A stretch of 64,000 nucleotides of DNA, from assembly GCA_023614405.1 (NCBI GenBank), contig CM042684.1, positions 532,626,682-532,690,681 on the forward strand. Reading direction: 5' to 3'. Shown here piece by piece: positions 36,069 through 48,157 of this stretch; the first letter of the stretch is position 1, and every line of letters begins with the position of its first letter. The position numbers and the translations under genes were made by a program. Origin of the DNA: Avena insularis (Eukaryota; Streptophyta; Magnoliopsida; Poales; Poaceae). A model generated the notes under the pieces. That model did no database searches and was not told where the DNA came from. It saw only the letters and a program-made list of their open reading frames with translations.

Positions 36069-36821
36069 TCAAGTGTTCTCAAATGAAGAAGCATTAAGAG
36101 CAAATTTTGTTTTCATAGGAGAGGCAAAAGAAACCTTCTCTCTCTTCTTAGGGAATTTTTCTATACCTTTCTTGAGTGGGAGTTGATATTTAATAGTGCC
36201 TTCTTTCATATCAATAATGGCACCAACAGTTCTAAGAAAAGATCTTCCCAAAGTAATAGGACAAGAAGCATTGCATTCAACATCTAAAATATAGAAATCA
36301 ACAGGGAGATAGGTATTGTTAACCATAATAAGAACATCATTAATACTCCCCATGAGTTTCTTTTTAGCATTATCATCAAGTTGGACATTTAAATAACAAT
36401 CTTCCAATGGTGGCAAATCAAACATATCATAAATCCTTCTAGGCATAATAAAAACACTACTATCAAGATCACATAAATCTTTAAAATAAAAATCATTCAC
36501 TTTCATACTAATGATGGGTTCCCAACCATCTTCTAGTTTCATAGGAGTAGAAGCTTTATGTTTCATCTTTTCTTCTTTAATTTTTATGAGAGCATCAGTA
36601 ATGTGTTTTGTAAAGGCCATATTCATAGCACCAGTAGTAGGACTTTTAGCAATCTTTTGTAGGAACTTAATAACTTCATAGATATTGTAACAATCAAGAT
36701 CAAAATCATAATTATCATCTAAAGTAGTAGAGCTATTACTAGCTTCAACACTAGTGGTAGTGATAGTAGAAACACTAATGTTTCTAGCAATTTCATCTTC
36801 TCTTTCCCACTTAGCATGCAA
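36069..36821 (-). pseudogene. Retropepsin-like domain of the gypsy element
   Basis: A 250-codon frame begins HAKWEREDEIARN. Around residue 117 it reads CDLDSSVFIMPRRIYDMFDL, where active gypsy proteases have D-x-G-A-S. Downstream, NNTYLPVDFYILD and CPITLGRSFLRTVGAIIDMK match the flap and the ILGR-type motif of retropepsins. The missing Gly-Ala of the catalytic triad and the absence of a continuous frame with gag suggest it is inactive. The C-terminus LNASSFENT is shared with the ORF at 20484-21107. It would cleave the element's own polyprotein. Confidence 0.75.
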
Positions 36822-36826
36822 TTTAA

Positions 36827-37976
36827 CTAATAGTCTAACATTTTCATCAATTCTAACTTGTATGGCATTAGTAGCAGCAAAGGATTATCAATAGTTTCAG
36901 GTTTAGCAGCCATTTTATTCAAAGAAGATTGAGCTTCAGCCAATGATGCTATATTTCTTTCAGCATTAGAGAGTATTCCCTCAATAGTTTTATTGAAAGC
37001 AGTTTGTTTACTAATAAAATCTTTAAGCATAAATTCGAGTTCAGAGGGAGCACTCCTATTATTGTTGAAGCAATTTCCATAAGCATTACCATTATTGGGA
37101 GGATATGGCCTATAGTTATTATTATCAAAATTATTCCTGTAGGCATTGTTACTAGAATTATTATTTCTTATAAAGTTCACATCAACTTGCTCTTCTTGAG
37201 CAACCAAAGAGGCTAAGGGAACATGATTTGGATTAATATGAGCTTTCCCATTAACAAGCATAGACATAATAACATCAATTTTATCACTCAAGGAGGAGGT
37301 TTCTTCAACAAAATTTACCTTCTTACCTTGTGGAGCTCTTTCGGTGTGCCATTCAGAATAGTTAACCATCATATTATCCAGAAGCTTTGTTGCAGTACCC
37401 AAAGTAATGGTCATAAAGGTACCTCTAGTAGCAGAGTCCAATAGATTTCTTGAAGAATAGTTCAATCCTGCATAAAAGGTTTGGATAATCATCCAAGCAG
37501 TCAGTCCATGAGTGGCACAATTCTTTACCAAAGATTTCATTCTTTCCCAAGATTGAGCAACATGATCATTATCAGATTGTTTAAAATTCATTATTTCACT
37601 TCTCATAGATATAATCTTAGCAGGAGGATAGTATTTTCTAATGAAAGCATCTTTGCATTTAGTCCAAGAATCAATACTATTTCTAGTTAGGGATTGCAAC
37701 CATTCTTTAGATTTTACTCTCAAAGAGAAAGGAAACAATTTAAGCTTAATAAATATCTCCATCTATATCCTTATGTTCTACAAAGTTATTTAGATGAGCA
37801 GCAGCATCTTCAGTACCAATACCATAAAATTGTTCTCTCATAACAAGATTGAGTAAAGCAGGTTTAATTTCAAAGAAAGTAGCTTCAGGAACAGGTGGAG
37901 CAATAGGTGTGCACATGAAATCATTGTTGTTGGTGCTAGTGAAGTCACACAACTTCGTGTTTTCAAGAGTAGTCAT
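36827..37976 (-). pseudogene. Athila-type gag with frameshift, minus strand
   Basis: Two overlapping frames make one gag: an N-terminal 76-residue piece (37976-37746, MTTLENTKLCDFTS...AAAHLNNFVE) and a 311-residue piece (37762-36827). The second contains the gag core signature LFPFSLRVKSKEWLQSL and FIRKYYPPAKI. A one-step frameshift near 37750 separates them, and another break at about 36822-36826 separates gag from the protease. An Asn-rich linker lies in the second half. Gag would form the virus-like particle packaging the element RNA; as it stands it is broken. Confidence 0.8.
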
Positions 37977-38140
37977 TTTTTGTGTGTTTTTAATAAAGAA
38001 AGCAAACTAGTAAAACTATTTTTGTGTGTGTTTTTGATAAAGAAACAAGCAAACAAAGCAAAAATAAACTAAGAAAAACAAAAACAACAAAGTAAAGAGA
38101 TTGGTTATGAGGGATTCTCCTTGTGAAGATGTCCTTGACT

Positions 38141-38157
38141 CCCCGGCAACAGCGCTA
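38141..38157 (-). other. Primer-binding site, tRNA-Asp, minus strand
   Basis: The complement reads TAGCGCTGTTGCCGGGG, two mismatches from the tRNA-Asp complement. It lies 10 bases inside the 5' LTR at 38168. Confidence 0.8.
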
Positions 38158-38167
38158 GAAAAATACT

Positions 38168-39753
38168 TGCTGACTCGTGTAATAACGAGCTCGTTGGGGA
38201 ACCCCAAGGGGAAGGTATGATGAGCACAGCAGTAAGTTTCCCTCAGTTATGAAACCAAGGTTATCGAACCAGTAGGAGCAAAGAAACACCTCCAAGGTGT
38301 TTCTAGCTGGACTTTGGCAGGGCGCACTATCAGTGCTAGCAGCAACGTGGAAATCTGCACAATACAACCACAAAACTTTGCCCCAACTTACAGTGAGGTT
38401 GTCAATCTCACCGGTTTTGCTGAAAACAAAGGATTAAACTTATTGTGTGGAAGAAAGTAATAGTTTGCAGAAAGTAAACAGAAAGCAGTAAACAGTTATA
38501 GATTGATGGTAAAAGAAAGGACCGGGGTCCATAGTTCACTAGTGGTGGCTCTCTTTAAGATAGATGACATGTTGGGTGACCAAATTACAGCGGGGCAATT
38601 GACAAACATCAAGAAAGCATACATGCATATACTAATCATCTTGACTCCTTTGAGATTAGATTGGGCATTACAAAATTATACATAGACCGTAATCCAACTG
38701 CATCTATGACTAATAATCCACCTTCAGGTTATCATCCGAACCCCCTCTAGTATTAAGTTGCAAGCAACAGATAATTGCATTACGCATTGCGTGTAAAGTA
38801 AACAATACGATTGTTCTATAATCAAAGCAGTGTTGTTTTCTCCCTAGTAGCAACAACACATCTAGTACCTTAGAGATTTCTGTCACTTCCCCAGATTACT
38901 AGAGGCATGAATCCACTATCGAGCATAAATACTAATTCTTGGAGTTGCTAGCATCTACTTGGCCAAGATAGCTACTAACAACAGAAAGCATGCAAGATCA
39001 CAAATAATAAAGACATGATAGAATCAATAATCAATCTGAAATAGCATCTCAATATCCATCGGATCCCCGCAAACACAACATGTAGGATTACAAATAGATG
39101 ATCTTGATCATGAACGGAGCTCACGAGATCTAAACATGGTAGCACAAAGGATAAGAACCAACCATCTAGCTACTACATGGACCCGTAGTCCAAGGATGAA
39201 CTACTCACGCATCACACCGGAGACTTGCATGGTGATGAAGAAGGCCTCCAAGGTGAATTCCCCCCTTCGGCAGGGTGCCGGGATGAGCTTCAGATCCGTC
39301 CCGATCTAGGGATGGAGATGACGGTGGCTACAGACTCTTTCGTGGAATTTTGATCGGGTACTTAGGGTTTCTGTATCGGAGGCATCTTATAGGCGAAAGG
39401 GGAGGCCGAGGGGGTTCCTGGGGCGGCCACACCACCCCCTGGCGCGGCCAGGCCTGGACCGTGCGGCCAGGTGGTGTGGCGGCCCTCTGGCCCTCTCCGT
39501 CTCGTATTCTGGCTCCGTCTCCCCCTCGGTGAAAAACTGACTTTGGCTCCCGTCCAATTCTGAGAATATTCATTTTCTGACTTTCCTGGAACCAAAAACA
39601 GCAGAAAACAGGCAACTGACACTGTGGCATCTTGTTAATAGGTTAGTCCAAGAAAGTATATAAAAAGTACTCCAAAGTGTGGACAAAACATAAGAAAGTA
39701 GATAAAACCAAGCATGGAACATCAAAAATTATGGATACGTTATCAACGTATCA
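38168..39753 (-). repeat. 5' LTR (1586 bp), minus strand
   Basis: Bounded by TGCTGACTCG and ACGTATCA on the plus strand, then the AGGGG duplication. It is the partner of 32371-33962. Confidence 0.93.
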
Positions 39754-39758
39754 AGGGG

Positions 39759-41114
39759 CGACGACGCGAACCTAGGGTACGAGCTTTGTCAGCGATGTCT
39801 GTCCGAGGGAAGCGGCGGCGAACCACTGGGGGAGAGCGGCGACCATCGTCCGAGGGAGATCGGCGGCTCACGTCCGGGGACAGCGGTGGCGGGTGTCCTG
39901 TTCGGGCTAAACTAGAGTAAGAATGGCGTCTTCCGTCCTTTGAGCTGGTTCTGTCTTTTTTCCCCACAATATTACTAAGTGGGCTTATTGGGCCAAATCT
40001 CTCTGAGCCATTAGATTGGATTATACTACTCATTTTTGAAGAGTAGTAAAAGGTACTGTAAAAGTTGCCCAAAAAATACACCATCGAAGTAACATTCAGA
40101 AAACATTTGATTTTGAAAAATGTGTTTAAAAAAAATATAATAAAATGGAAAAGGGACATGTGGTCGTAGTCAACATATGAATACACATCATTCGCAAAAA
40201 AACACATATGAATACACGTGGATAATGAATAAAGTGATACATGTAGGGATCCACAATAGAATTTGGGATTTAAACATGATGGATGGAGGAATTCGATAGC
40301 GAGCGTGTAAATAATGATGACCTTGATGAAGATTGATGAGGTGATCTCCTTCTCCCAATCCTTCATCTCATATTTCTTGGATGTTGTAGAAGTATTATGG
40401 CGTGATAGGGGTAGGGCTCTGCATATGGAGGATGATGTTGAGGATTCCTTGGCAGCTCCCCTCTTAAAATAAGTAATCTGAAGTCTGGTTTTGTGTTTCT
40501 GGGGAGCTCCGCGTTGAATATGATCATGGGCCCTTCAGAAAGGATGTTCAATTTGGCATTCCTATTTGTTATGTGAATGATAGATAATCCTACAATCTAG
40601 AAATTAACATATATACCTAGATATTTGTTATACGACACTGTGGATCACTTAACTAGGAAACACACAAGGATACAAGCAAAAATTGAGAAGGAACACATAC
40701 ATATAAACTATAATTCATCTTATTGTCACAAAGTGATAGGGGTAGGGCTTATTCAAAAAGTTCTTGAGAAACTAATGGATGTTAATTTAAGAGACAATGT
40801 CTCAAAGAATACAACTAACAAATCTATCATTTTGATATACTATTTGACTGTATAAGAGATGATATTTGCAATGAACGAACAATGAACTTTATAACAAGTA
40901 ACATCGTATCATCAATTTAAGAAAAAGTTATATGTGGCCATTTTTGCTGAGTCTAATATAAAATACATTACTTAATAAATGACAACTTCTTGTATGAATA
41001 GTATATAATTATTAATTTTTACTTCAGAAGTGCTAACCAGTTAGCAGTAAGATTGTTTCGATTCCTAAATGGTCAATAGGTATATGTCTACGATGCAATA
41101 TACACTGACAACCC
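39759..41114. other. Interrupted host sequence and AT-rich DNA
   Basis: The first ~160 bases are GC-rich and continue the sequence that ended at 32370. They might be a remnant of a genic exon, but no domain is recognisable. From 39960 on the DNA is AT-rich with no supported feature. Confidence 0.4.
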
Positions 41115-42740
41115 CAAACCTTGGGTTTGCCTATAGATACCTCCGGTCGATCATGGAGCAAACAAAAAATTAGTCAGGCTTGCTTATTAAGCATTCCCAT
41201 TTATATTCTTTCTTTTTTCAAGTTTCCAAAATGGACTCTGGATCTTTTAGATACTCATCTGGCCAACTTCTTTTGGAATGATGAAGAAGGTAATCATAAG
41301 ATTCATCTAGCTAATTGCCCTTCTATTTGTATAAAAAGGACTTTGGAATTTTAGGCATTCCAAACCTTAAGGATTTAAACTTGGCTATAATTGGTTGATG
41401 GGTTAAAAGATATATCCAGAATGAGGGGTGCTCTTTGGAGAAAGATTATAGATGCTAAGTATAATGCCAGGAATCCAAATATTCTTTGCTATCACGATGT
41501 CCATCCGTCCACTTTTTTGAAAGGAGTTATGTGGGCTTCTAGACGAGTTAAAATAGGCTACAGATGGCATGTAGGTAATGGGACATCTATTAAATTTTGG
41601 GAAGATATTTGGTTTGGTAATTCCCCCTAGCTACTCAGTTTTGGGACATCTATGTGGTTTCTAACCAGCAAACTATGACGATTTCCGAGCTGTCGGATGA
41701 TAATCAACTTAGATGTGATTTTAGGAGAACTTTCACAGAACCCATAATGCTTCAGTGGCAAGAACTCCAAGAGATCACTAGAAGTTTAGTCCTCTCTAGC
41801 TTCGAGGACCAATTAATTTGGTAGCATGACTCAAAAGGAGTCTATTCTTCTAGTTATATGTATTCTCTAATTAATTTTAGAGGGAAAACATAGATTTCCC
41901 GCTCTGTTGCGTGGAATCTAAAACTTCCTCCTAGGATTCTAATGTTCTTATGGCTCTTTTCCTAGAATAAATTTTTCACTAGGGATAACCTTCGAGCCAG
42001 GGGATTCCTAAACCTTTAGAATATACTTTCTATAAAGAGTTTGAGTTTGTGAAACACCTTTTCTTTGAATGCATTGTTCCAAACATCGTGGCTTGATGTT
42101 TATGAGATCTTTGGTGTTTTAGTTACAGACTTTGAATCTATTGGCTCTAAATGGCTAGACAATAAAAAGTTCTTGCAGTTCAATCCTTTGGAGCATATGG
42201 AATCATAGAAATAGCTTAATTTTTAACAAATCTTCTTGGCTAACTACTAAGCAGGTTTGGCATCTGATTCTTCTGTATATGAGAAATTGGAAGGTTCCTT
42301 CAAGGAGGAAGAAGGGGGAAAGTTCGACCAGTTCATGGAAAGGATGATACACAGACTAAAAAACCTTTGGCGATCGAAGCAAGTTGATCTGCACTGGGTT
42401 TGAGTGGATCTCAACCTGAAAACCAACAGTTGTCTTGAGTCATGACGGCCGGATGTCGCTGGAGTACCTGAAGGAACTCCCTGAAGAAGACGGATCTATT
42501 CATGTGGCGTTCTAGGTATTTTCGAGTCTTGTTGTGTTTCTCCTCTAGTGAACTACTCCTTCCGAACTTTTCTTTTCAGCTTAGCCTGTTGGGTGCTTAG
42601 AATCTTTAGCTGGTCAGTTCCAGTTGAACTTGTCTTTTGCTCTTTAGCTTTTGCTTTCTGTGTGTGTTGGTGTTTCCAGACTCGGGTTGGTTTCATTATA
42701 TTAATGAAACAGGGAGAAATCCGTTTTGATCTAACAAAAA
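41115..42740 (+). pseudogene. LINE (plant L1-type) relic, C-terminal part
   Basis: Broken frames read like the end of a plant LINE polyprotein: ACLLSIPIYILSFFKFPKW, LANFFWNDEEGNHKIHLANC, then LWRKIIDAKYNARNPNIL and GYRWHVGNGTSIKFWEDIWF (to 41630). Weaker similarity in three frames runs to about 42300. The 3' end has TTATATTAATGAAACAGGGA and a short A-rich tail near 42736. Stops such as the TAG at 41823 make it non-functional. It belongs to a different LINE group from 17845-26848. Confidence 0.8.
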
Positions 42741-42844
42741 TCTTGGCTTTGCAAGTGTACCAGACCCACCTAAGGTAATTTGTTTAATCCATTTAATTAA
42801 TGGACTAGTAAAAACACTATGTTCTAAAACTTCAAAGTTAAAAT

Positions 42845-42965
42845 TCTTTTTTCTTTTGCGAACCACTTGAGAAAGAAATCTAGATTTACTCTATCATAAG
42901 AATTCTCATAGTCAAAATCTAGTACGGCATAGCTAACTGGAAAAAAGGCATTTGATCAAAACTAT
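42845..42965 (-). pseudogene. Small inverted LINE reverse-transcriptase fragment
   Basis: The complement reads approximately VLDFDYENSYDRVNLDFF, which resembles the LDFEKAYDRVNWDF motif of plant LINE reverse transcriptases. It lies just after the 3' end of the plus-strand LINE relic but in opposite orientation. Confidence 0.55.
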
Positions 42966-43063
42966 TACCGCAGGTTTGCACAACTCTTGGACATTTGACA
43001 TGGTTTTCCACTTTGCCAATAAAAAACATACTCCCCTTGTTAAAATTTGGATTAATCTATATA

Positions 43064-43131
43064 CTCCATTCGGTTCATATTAATGGTCTCAACTTTTCTA
43101 GATGCCAATGCATCTACTAGACCGAACGGAG
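43064..43131. mobile_element. Short Stowaway-like MITE upstream of the sigma factor
   Basis: Ends CTCCATTCGGT and ACCGAACGGAG are inverted with one mismatch, flanked by TA (43062-43063, 43132-43133). It is only 68 bp, so likely deleted internally. Confidence 0.6.
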
Positions 43132-43745
43132 TATTAAATAATTTTTAATTTTATTCAAATTTTGATAAATCTGATAAGGAGGGAGTACAAGTGTTTTTGC
43201 AAGGTGAACTTGGACAAGTTGAAGTCCAATCAAAAACAGGCTTTTGTGGCGCTCAAATTTCGACGTGTTTTGCCCATCGTTTCGGAACAAGATTTCCCGT
43301 GGCCACAGCCCACTCTGTTTTGCTCGCAGCACTCGTTCTGCTCTGCACGAGACACCTCCACGTCCCGCTGCCGTGCGGGCCCCGGATTCACGGCTGCGCG
43401 TGGTCCCTAGATATAACACGCAGCTTATGGCACCCGCCCACGTGGCGCCCGCCTCATCCACGCACCACCTCCCGCGCGGCTCCAGCTCCACGCCTCTGCT
43501 TCCGTTGCCGTCGGATCCGTCGGCCTGGCCACCTCCCGTCCGTGTGATCGCCCCGCGCCGGCTCGTGGCGGCCGTTGCTCGGCCAACCGCCGACGTACGT
43601 GTCCGGCTTCTCGCCTGACCATATATGGCGCCAAGCGAAGGAGACCGGCCAGCTTCACGTCGCACTGCTTCCACACGAACGCGCCCAGCTGAGCTCAGAC
43701 TTTCTAGACTGTTCTGTCGATCGCGATCTCACCCGATCATCGCCG

Positions 43746-45660
43746 ATGACTTCCACCGTGACGACGCCCAGCCGGCCGTTCTCGGCGGGGGGCCAGCGCC
43801 GGCGGTACAGGCCCACGGTGCTCGCCATCGCCGGCGGGGCAAAGTCGCCAAAGCGCCGAGCCCCGGCCGCCAAAGCGCTCGCGTCGAAGCAGAGTACGGC
43901 CGTGGCCAAGCTCCCTCCTCCGCCGGCGCCGTCGGAGGAGGCAGGCGTGATCAGCACGGACTACAACGAGGTGGCCGCCGCGCTGGAGACGCTGTACGAG
44001 CGGAGCCCGGCCCTCGTGGAGGAGGACGAGAAGAGCAAGAAGGCGACGAAGAAGAAGCGGAAGGGGAGGAAGAAGGCGGCGGGGACGACGACCACCACAC
44101 CGACGAGGACGAGTGTGGTGGTGCGGAGCAGGCGGCGGCGGCGCATGGACCTGGGGAAGAGGGTGGAGATGAGGGAGGCCGCCGGCAAGGAGGAGGTGGG
44201 CGAGGAGCGCGGGTTCGAGGAGGCGCTGCTGAGGGAGCACGCCGTGTCGACGGACATGGGCAGCCTGGATTGGAGGCGGATGAAGATCCCGCCGGTGCTC
44301 TCCGCCGTGCAGAGCGCCCGGCTCTTCAAGATCGTGCAGCCCATGAAGGTAATCAGTCACTTGTCTACTTGAACGATCCAATTAACTCTTCTTGATTTCA
44401 TCCAAGAACAAGTTCAATTGAGTCCCTGACTGAACATCTTCCTGCAGGCGATTTTGGAGGTGCACGAGAACCTGCAGAACGAACTGGAGAGGGAGCCGAC
44501 GGACGTCGAGGTCGCCGAGGCCATGAACATGCCGGTTCAACGGCTACGGCGGTGCCGCGAAGTTGGCCGGGCAGCAAGGAACAAGCTCATCAAGGTACGT
44601 AAATGATCGGAACATTAATCTGTCTAGTACTCTGTGCTGTTGTACAAATGTCCTGAAATCTGAACTTTGAATAACCCCCGACCTGAAACTTAAGACGAAC
44701 TCAACGCGTGTCAGAGATCACCATGAAATTGCTGATTCCACTGCTTGCTTGCAGCATAACCTGCGTCTAGTGCTGTACGCGATCAACAAGTACTACCCGG
44801 ACATGACCGGCGACGAGCGGTTCGCCGACCTGTGTCAGGCCGGCGCCAACGGGCTCATCACGGCCATCGACCGCTTCGAGCCCAAGCGCGGCTTCCGCAT
44901 CTCCACCTACGCGCTCTTCTGGATCCGCCACTCCGTCGTCCGCGCCATGACGCTCTCCAGCTTCACCCGGTTCCCCTTCGCCATGGAATCGGTAACGCCA
45001 AATGTGCCCAGCTCGCTCACCCTTCAGCGACAGCAATGCATGTCCTATTCGTCAGTTTCAGGCAATTTCTACTAGTAATTCTGAATCAGTCGCTTGCGTC
45101 GTGCAGGAGAGGCAGGAGATCAACAGGGCGAGGGAGGAGCTGGCCTTCGAGCTCGGGAGGGCGCCGACGGACGAGGAGACGATGAAGAAAGTGGGGCTGT
45201 CTCCCGCGAGGTACCGCGACGTGGTGCGCATGACGAGGCCCACCTACTCGCTCCACTCGCGGAACCGTGTCACGCAGGAGGAACTCATCAACGAGGTCAC
45301 CGACGGCGACGCCATCGGGGTCGACACCCACAAGCACAACCGCCTCCTCCGTCTCGCCATCGACGACCTCGTAAGCACTAACAGCAAGAAGAATTAATGT
45401 GTTTGGTTTATTGATGATACTACGATCTATGTTCGCCATTAACGATGAATGTTGTTGTGGTACAGCTGGATTCGCTGAAGCCCAAGGAGAGCGTGGTGAT
45501 CAGGCAGAGGTTCGGGCTGGACGGAAGGGGGAGGCGCACGCTGAGCGAGATCGCCGGCAATCTGAGGATTTCGAGGGAGATGGTGCGCAAGTACGAGCTC
45601 AAGGCGCTCATGAAGCTCAAGCACCCCACCCGGGTCGACTACCTACGAAGATACATGTGA
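43746..45660 (+). CDS. SIG2: Plastid RNA polymerase sigma factor (SIG2-like)
   Basis: Five exons: 43746-44348, 44448-44594, 44755-44991, 45107-45370 and 45466-45660, with GT-AG introns all in phase 0, giving 481 aa. Such nuclear-encoded sigma-70 factors enter plastids and direct the bacterial-type polymerase to promoters. Residues 1-30 are Ser/Thr/Arg-rich and start [10 protein letters not shown], like a transit peptide. Region 2 is in exon 3 ([20 protein letters not shown], then [16 protein letters not shown]). Region 3 is in exon 4. The region 4 helix-turn-helix is in exon 5 ([34 protein letters not shown]). The start is placed at 43746 because the upstream in-frame extension from 43575 lacks transit-peptide character. 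Assignment to the SIG2 branch rests on my recollection of its region 2 wording and C-terminus; the sigma-family call is much firmer. Confidence 0.9.
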
Positions 45661-48157
45661 AATCGATTGTATCCATCTTGATACATACCAATTCACTATT
45701 GGGATTTATGCCATGTATATAATATTCATGACGACATAGGAATCACACTAATCCTCTGTTTCTGATATGTATATATGCAGTGTGTAATTGCGTTCATGTA
45801 TTGTGTCGAGTGAAGTTGCACCAATTTTATTTATACCTCTCATATGATGTAATTCTAACATACGGATATGGTATGATACTACTACACAAATGGCTCCTTA
45901 CATATTGCTCCATCAAATTATTATGAGACACGTGCCCATTACCCAATAGTCTATCGCTCGAACACCTCTCAGTTTCTAAAACGGTCATTTGCATCAATTC
46001 AAACAAGTAGGGGGCAGGATGTTAAGACATTTGTGAGAAAAGAGAAATAGAGAAGAACCAAGCAAATTCTTTAGAAAAGAAAGAAAAATCATTAGAAAAA
46101 TAAATTTTAAATTACCAAATATTAATAGTGAACAGTATAAAAAATAAAACGTGTCATTTTTCTCTTGGTTTTGCAAGTCGTTGAATTATCTTTTATGAAA
46201 GATTCTGTTTGTCTCAATTTTCGAATCATTAATCCGGCCTTCATGTTTTCCTTCTTTCATATGTTATCAAGTTAGTTTTAATTTGTTTGTAACTTACCAG
46301 AACATTTTTATGTCTTTTTTTTGGAATTTTATGTTAATGATAAATACATTTCATTAGTTTTGTTGGAATTAGAATGGTGCCGGCTAAGTGCTTGTTGTCG
46401 ACGTAAAAATTATGGAAATAAATTTGACATGGATGTGTTATATCAAGTCAATTTTATCTAGATTCTAATAGAAAGAGAAATGTAATTTGAGTGAGGTCAA
46501 ACCCACATACTATTGATGTGCTAATTTATAAATAATAGAGCAACAAAAAAATAGCTTTCTTGTTTTCCGAGCTAAATGACAAGTATGCATACGTGAGGGC
46601 AAACCCTCTAGGCGGCAACATGTGCTAATTTGAGGAGATTCTTATGAATTAGATCAAAGTTAGAGTTGTATTATACAATGCAATTTTTGACATAACAAGA
46701 TTGTTGCCTACAACTAAAATACAACCAATATGTAGGCATATGAAATCAAAATTGTAGTCAATTATAGAAAACATTTTTTGTCTGAAATGCGGCTTTTATT
46801 TAGATGTGTCTTTTGCAAATCTAATACTTACTAGAGAGATTTTTGTCTGCCCTGGTTTTCTCCTCTTCTCCTGCCGCTTTTACGGTGTCGCTGCTCCACT
46901 CGTTTGTTTCTTCTATTTTTCTGCTTTGATTTTCAACAAAAGTAACGCGTAATCATAATGACTGAATACTCGTAAAAAGCTAGAAATAGTTCTAATATAT
47001 TATTTAGGATTGACACTAAGAATTCATTGAACACGCTTCGGGATTTTTCTCCCATGTTTTTGAAGAGACCATATGAATCTTTAGCTCATTTGGTGCAATG
47101 GCCATATTATCAATTCGTGTTCACCTTAGAATTAATAATGTTAGTTTTTATAATAAACTATTTTATTTTTTTGTTACTAAATCTGTATTTAAACAAATAC
47201 ATTTTGTTGCATCTGACACAGTAGTTATTTTCACACGTTTCACTACGAGTATTCCTTTGTTATTTTCAAGTAAAACGTGTGTTGCTCATATTTTAACCTA
47301 ATTTCGCCTCAGCACCGTATTGTTCCAATACGAAATCCAATATTATGTAATGATTTTCACTTAAATACACCATGATACAATCCAAACATATATGCTTATG
47401 AATGCAATCCTGTTAAATTAGAAGTTTATTATTTTGTTAAAATTGTGCTATTTTTAGTTCTAGTTAGACACATCACGTTGACTTGAATACAACCTAATCA
47501 AAGTAATGAATGAAAAAAAAAATGAAAAGATCACATTTTTATCTATGGAAAGATGTGTGCCACTTTGATGTACTATAATGTGTTTATGTGTTGTTTTTAT
47601 TTAAATACCTTGGTGGATGACTTTCTACGTGTGATCTAAGGAAATATCCTAACAGAGGATTGTATAGTTGTATTGTCTTGCCTTTTTCAACCTACTAGGT
47701 TTTCCAAGTTTATTATGATAGTAAATTCTAGATTAGAGGTGGCTAGCTTGTTCTTGAATTTTCTAATCACCGTTCATTAGTTGGTGTCTTACTATTTCAT
47801 CCATTGACGGTCTAATATTTCAATGACTTTTATCAATATTTATAATTGTTTTGTCGAATGAGTTATGTTAGCATGTCAAATCACATCAATGTTTCTAATC
47901 GTAGAAGCAATAAGTTATTTTTTTCAAGGACAAGCAACCAAAATAGTTATTGTCATCTCATTAAGATTAAAAAGGTTTTTTTTACAAAGTTCGCTACAAC
48001 CGGCCTTACCATCCACCACACTCTTATTTCACATAGGACTACTCCCCTACCTCCCACATTTTCCTATAAAAGTAGGGTATGTGAGCACTGCCCCCCTAAA
48101 TAGGTACGAAAAATGAGTCTTCAACTGGTACTATCTTTGAGGGGTGCCCTCGGATTT
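45661..48157. other. AT-rich intergenic DNA downstream of the sigma factor
   Basis: About 2.5 kb of AT-rich sequence with no supported frame or paired repeat. The first few hundred bases would hold the 3' UTR. Confidence 0.5.

Larger units (their letters stand above)
32371..39753 (-). mobile_element. Complete Ty3/gypsy element, minus strand, decayed gag-protease and no pol
   Basis: LTRs at 38168-39753 (5') and 32371-33962 (3') flank a 4.2-kb interior. AGGGG occurs exactly at 32366-32370 and 39754-39758. The plus-strand termini are TGCTGACTCG and ACGTATCA. A tRNA-Asp-like primer site lies beside the 5' LTR. The interior encodes gag and a retropepsin-like domain with frameshifts, but no reverse transcriptase, RNase H or integrase. 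The LTR resembles the 18662 family along most of its length but has a different terminus (ATTACACGAGTCAGCA on the complement, not GATATATTTTGGGCCATCA), so it is a separate subfamily. Confidence 0.93.

Noticed and set aside
39743..40366. 207-codon minus-strand frame beside the gypsy element
   Set aside because: It begins in AT-rich intergenic DNA and ends in a GC-rich stretch next to the insertion site, with no domain or conserved motif.
43737..44381. Long antisense frame over exon 1 of the sigma factor
   Set aside because: It is a GC-driven shadow, rich in Arg/Leu/His, and the sense strand has a full domain structure with consistent introns.
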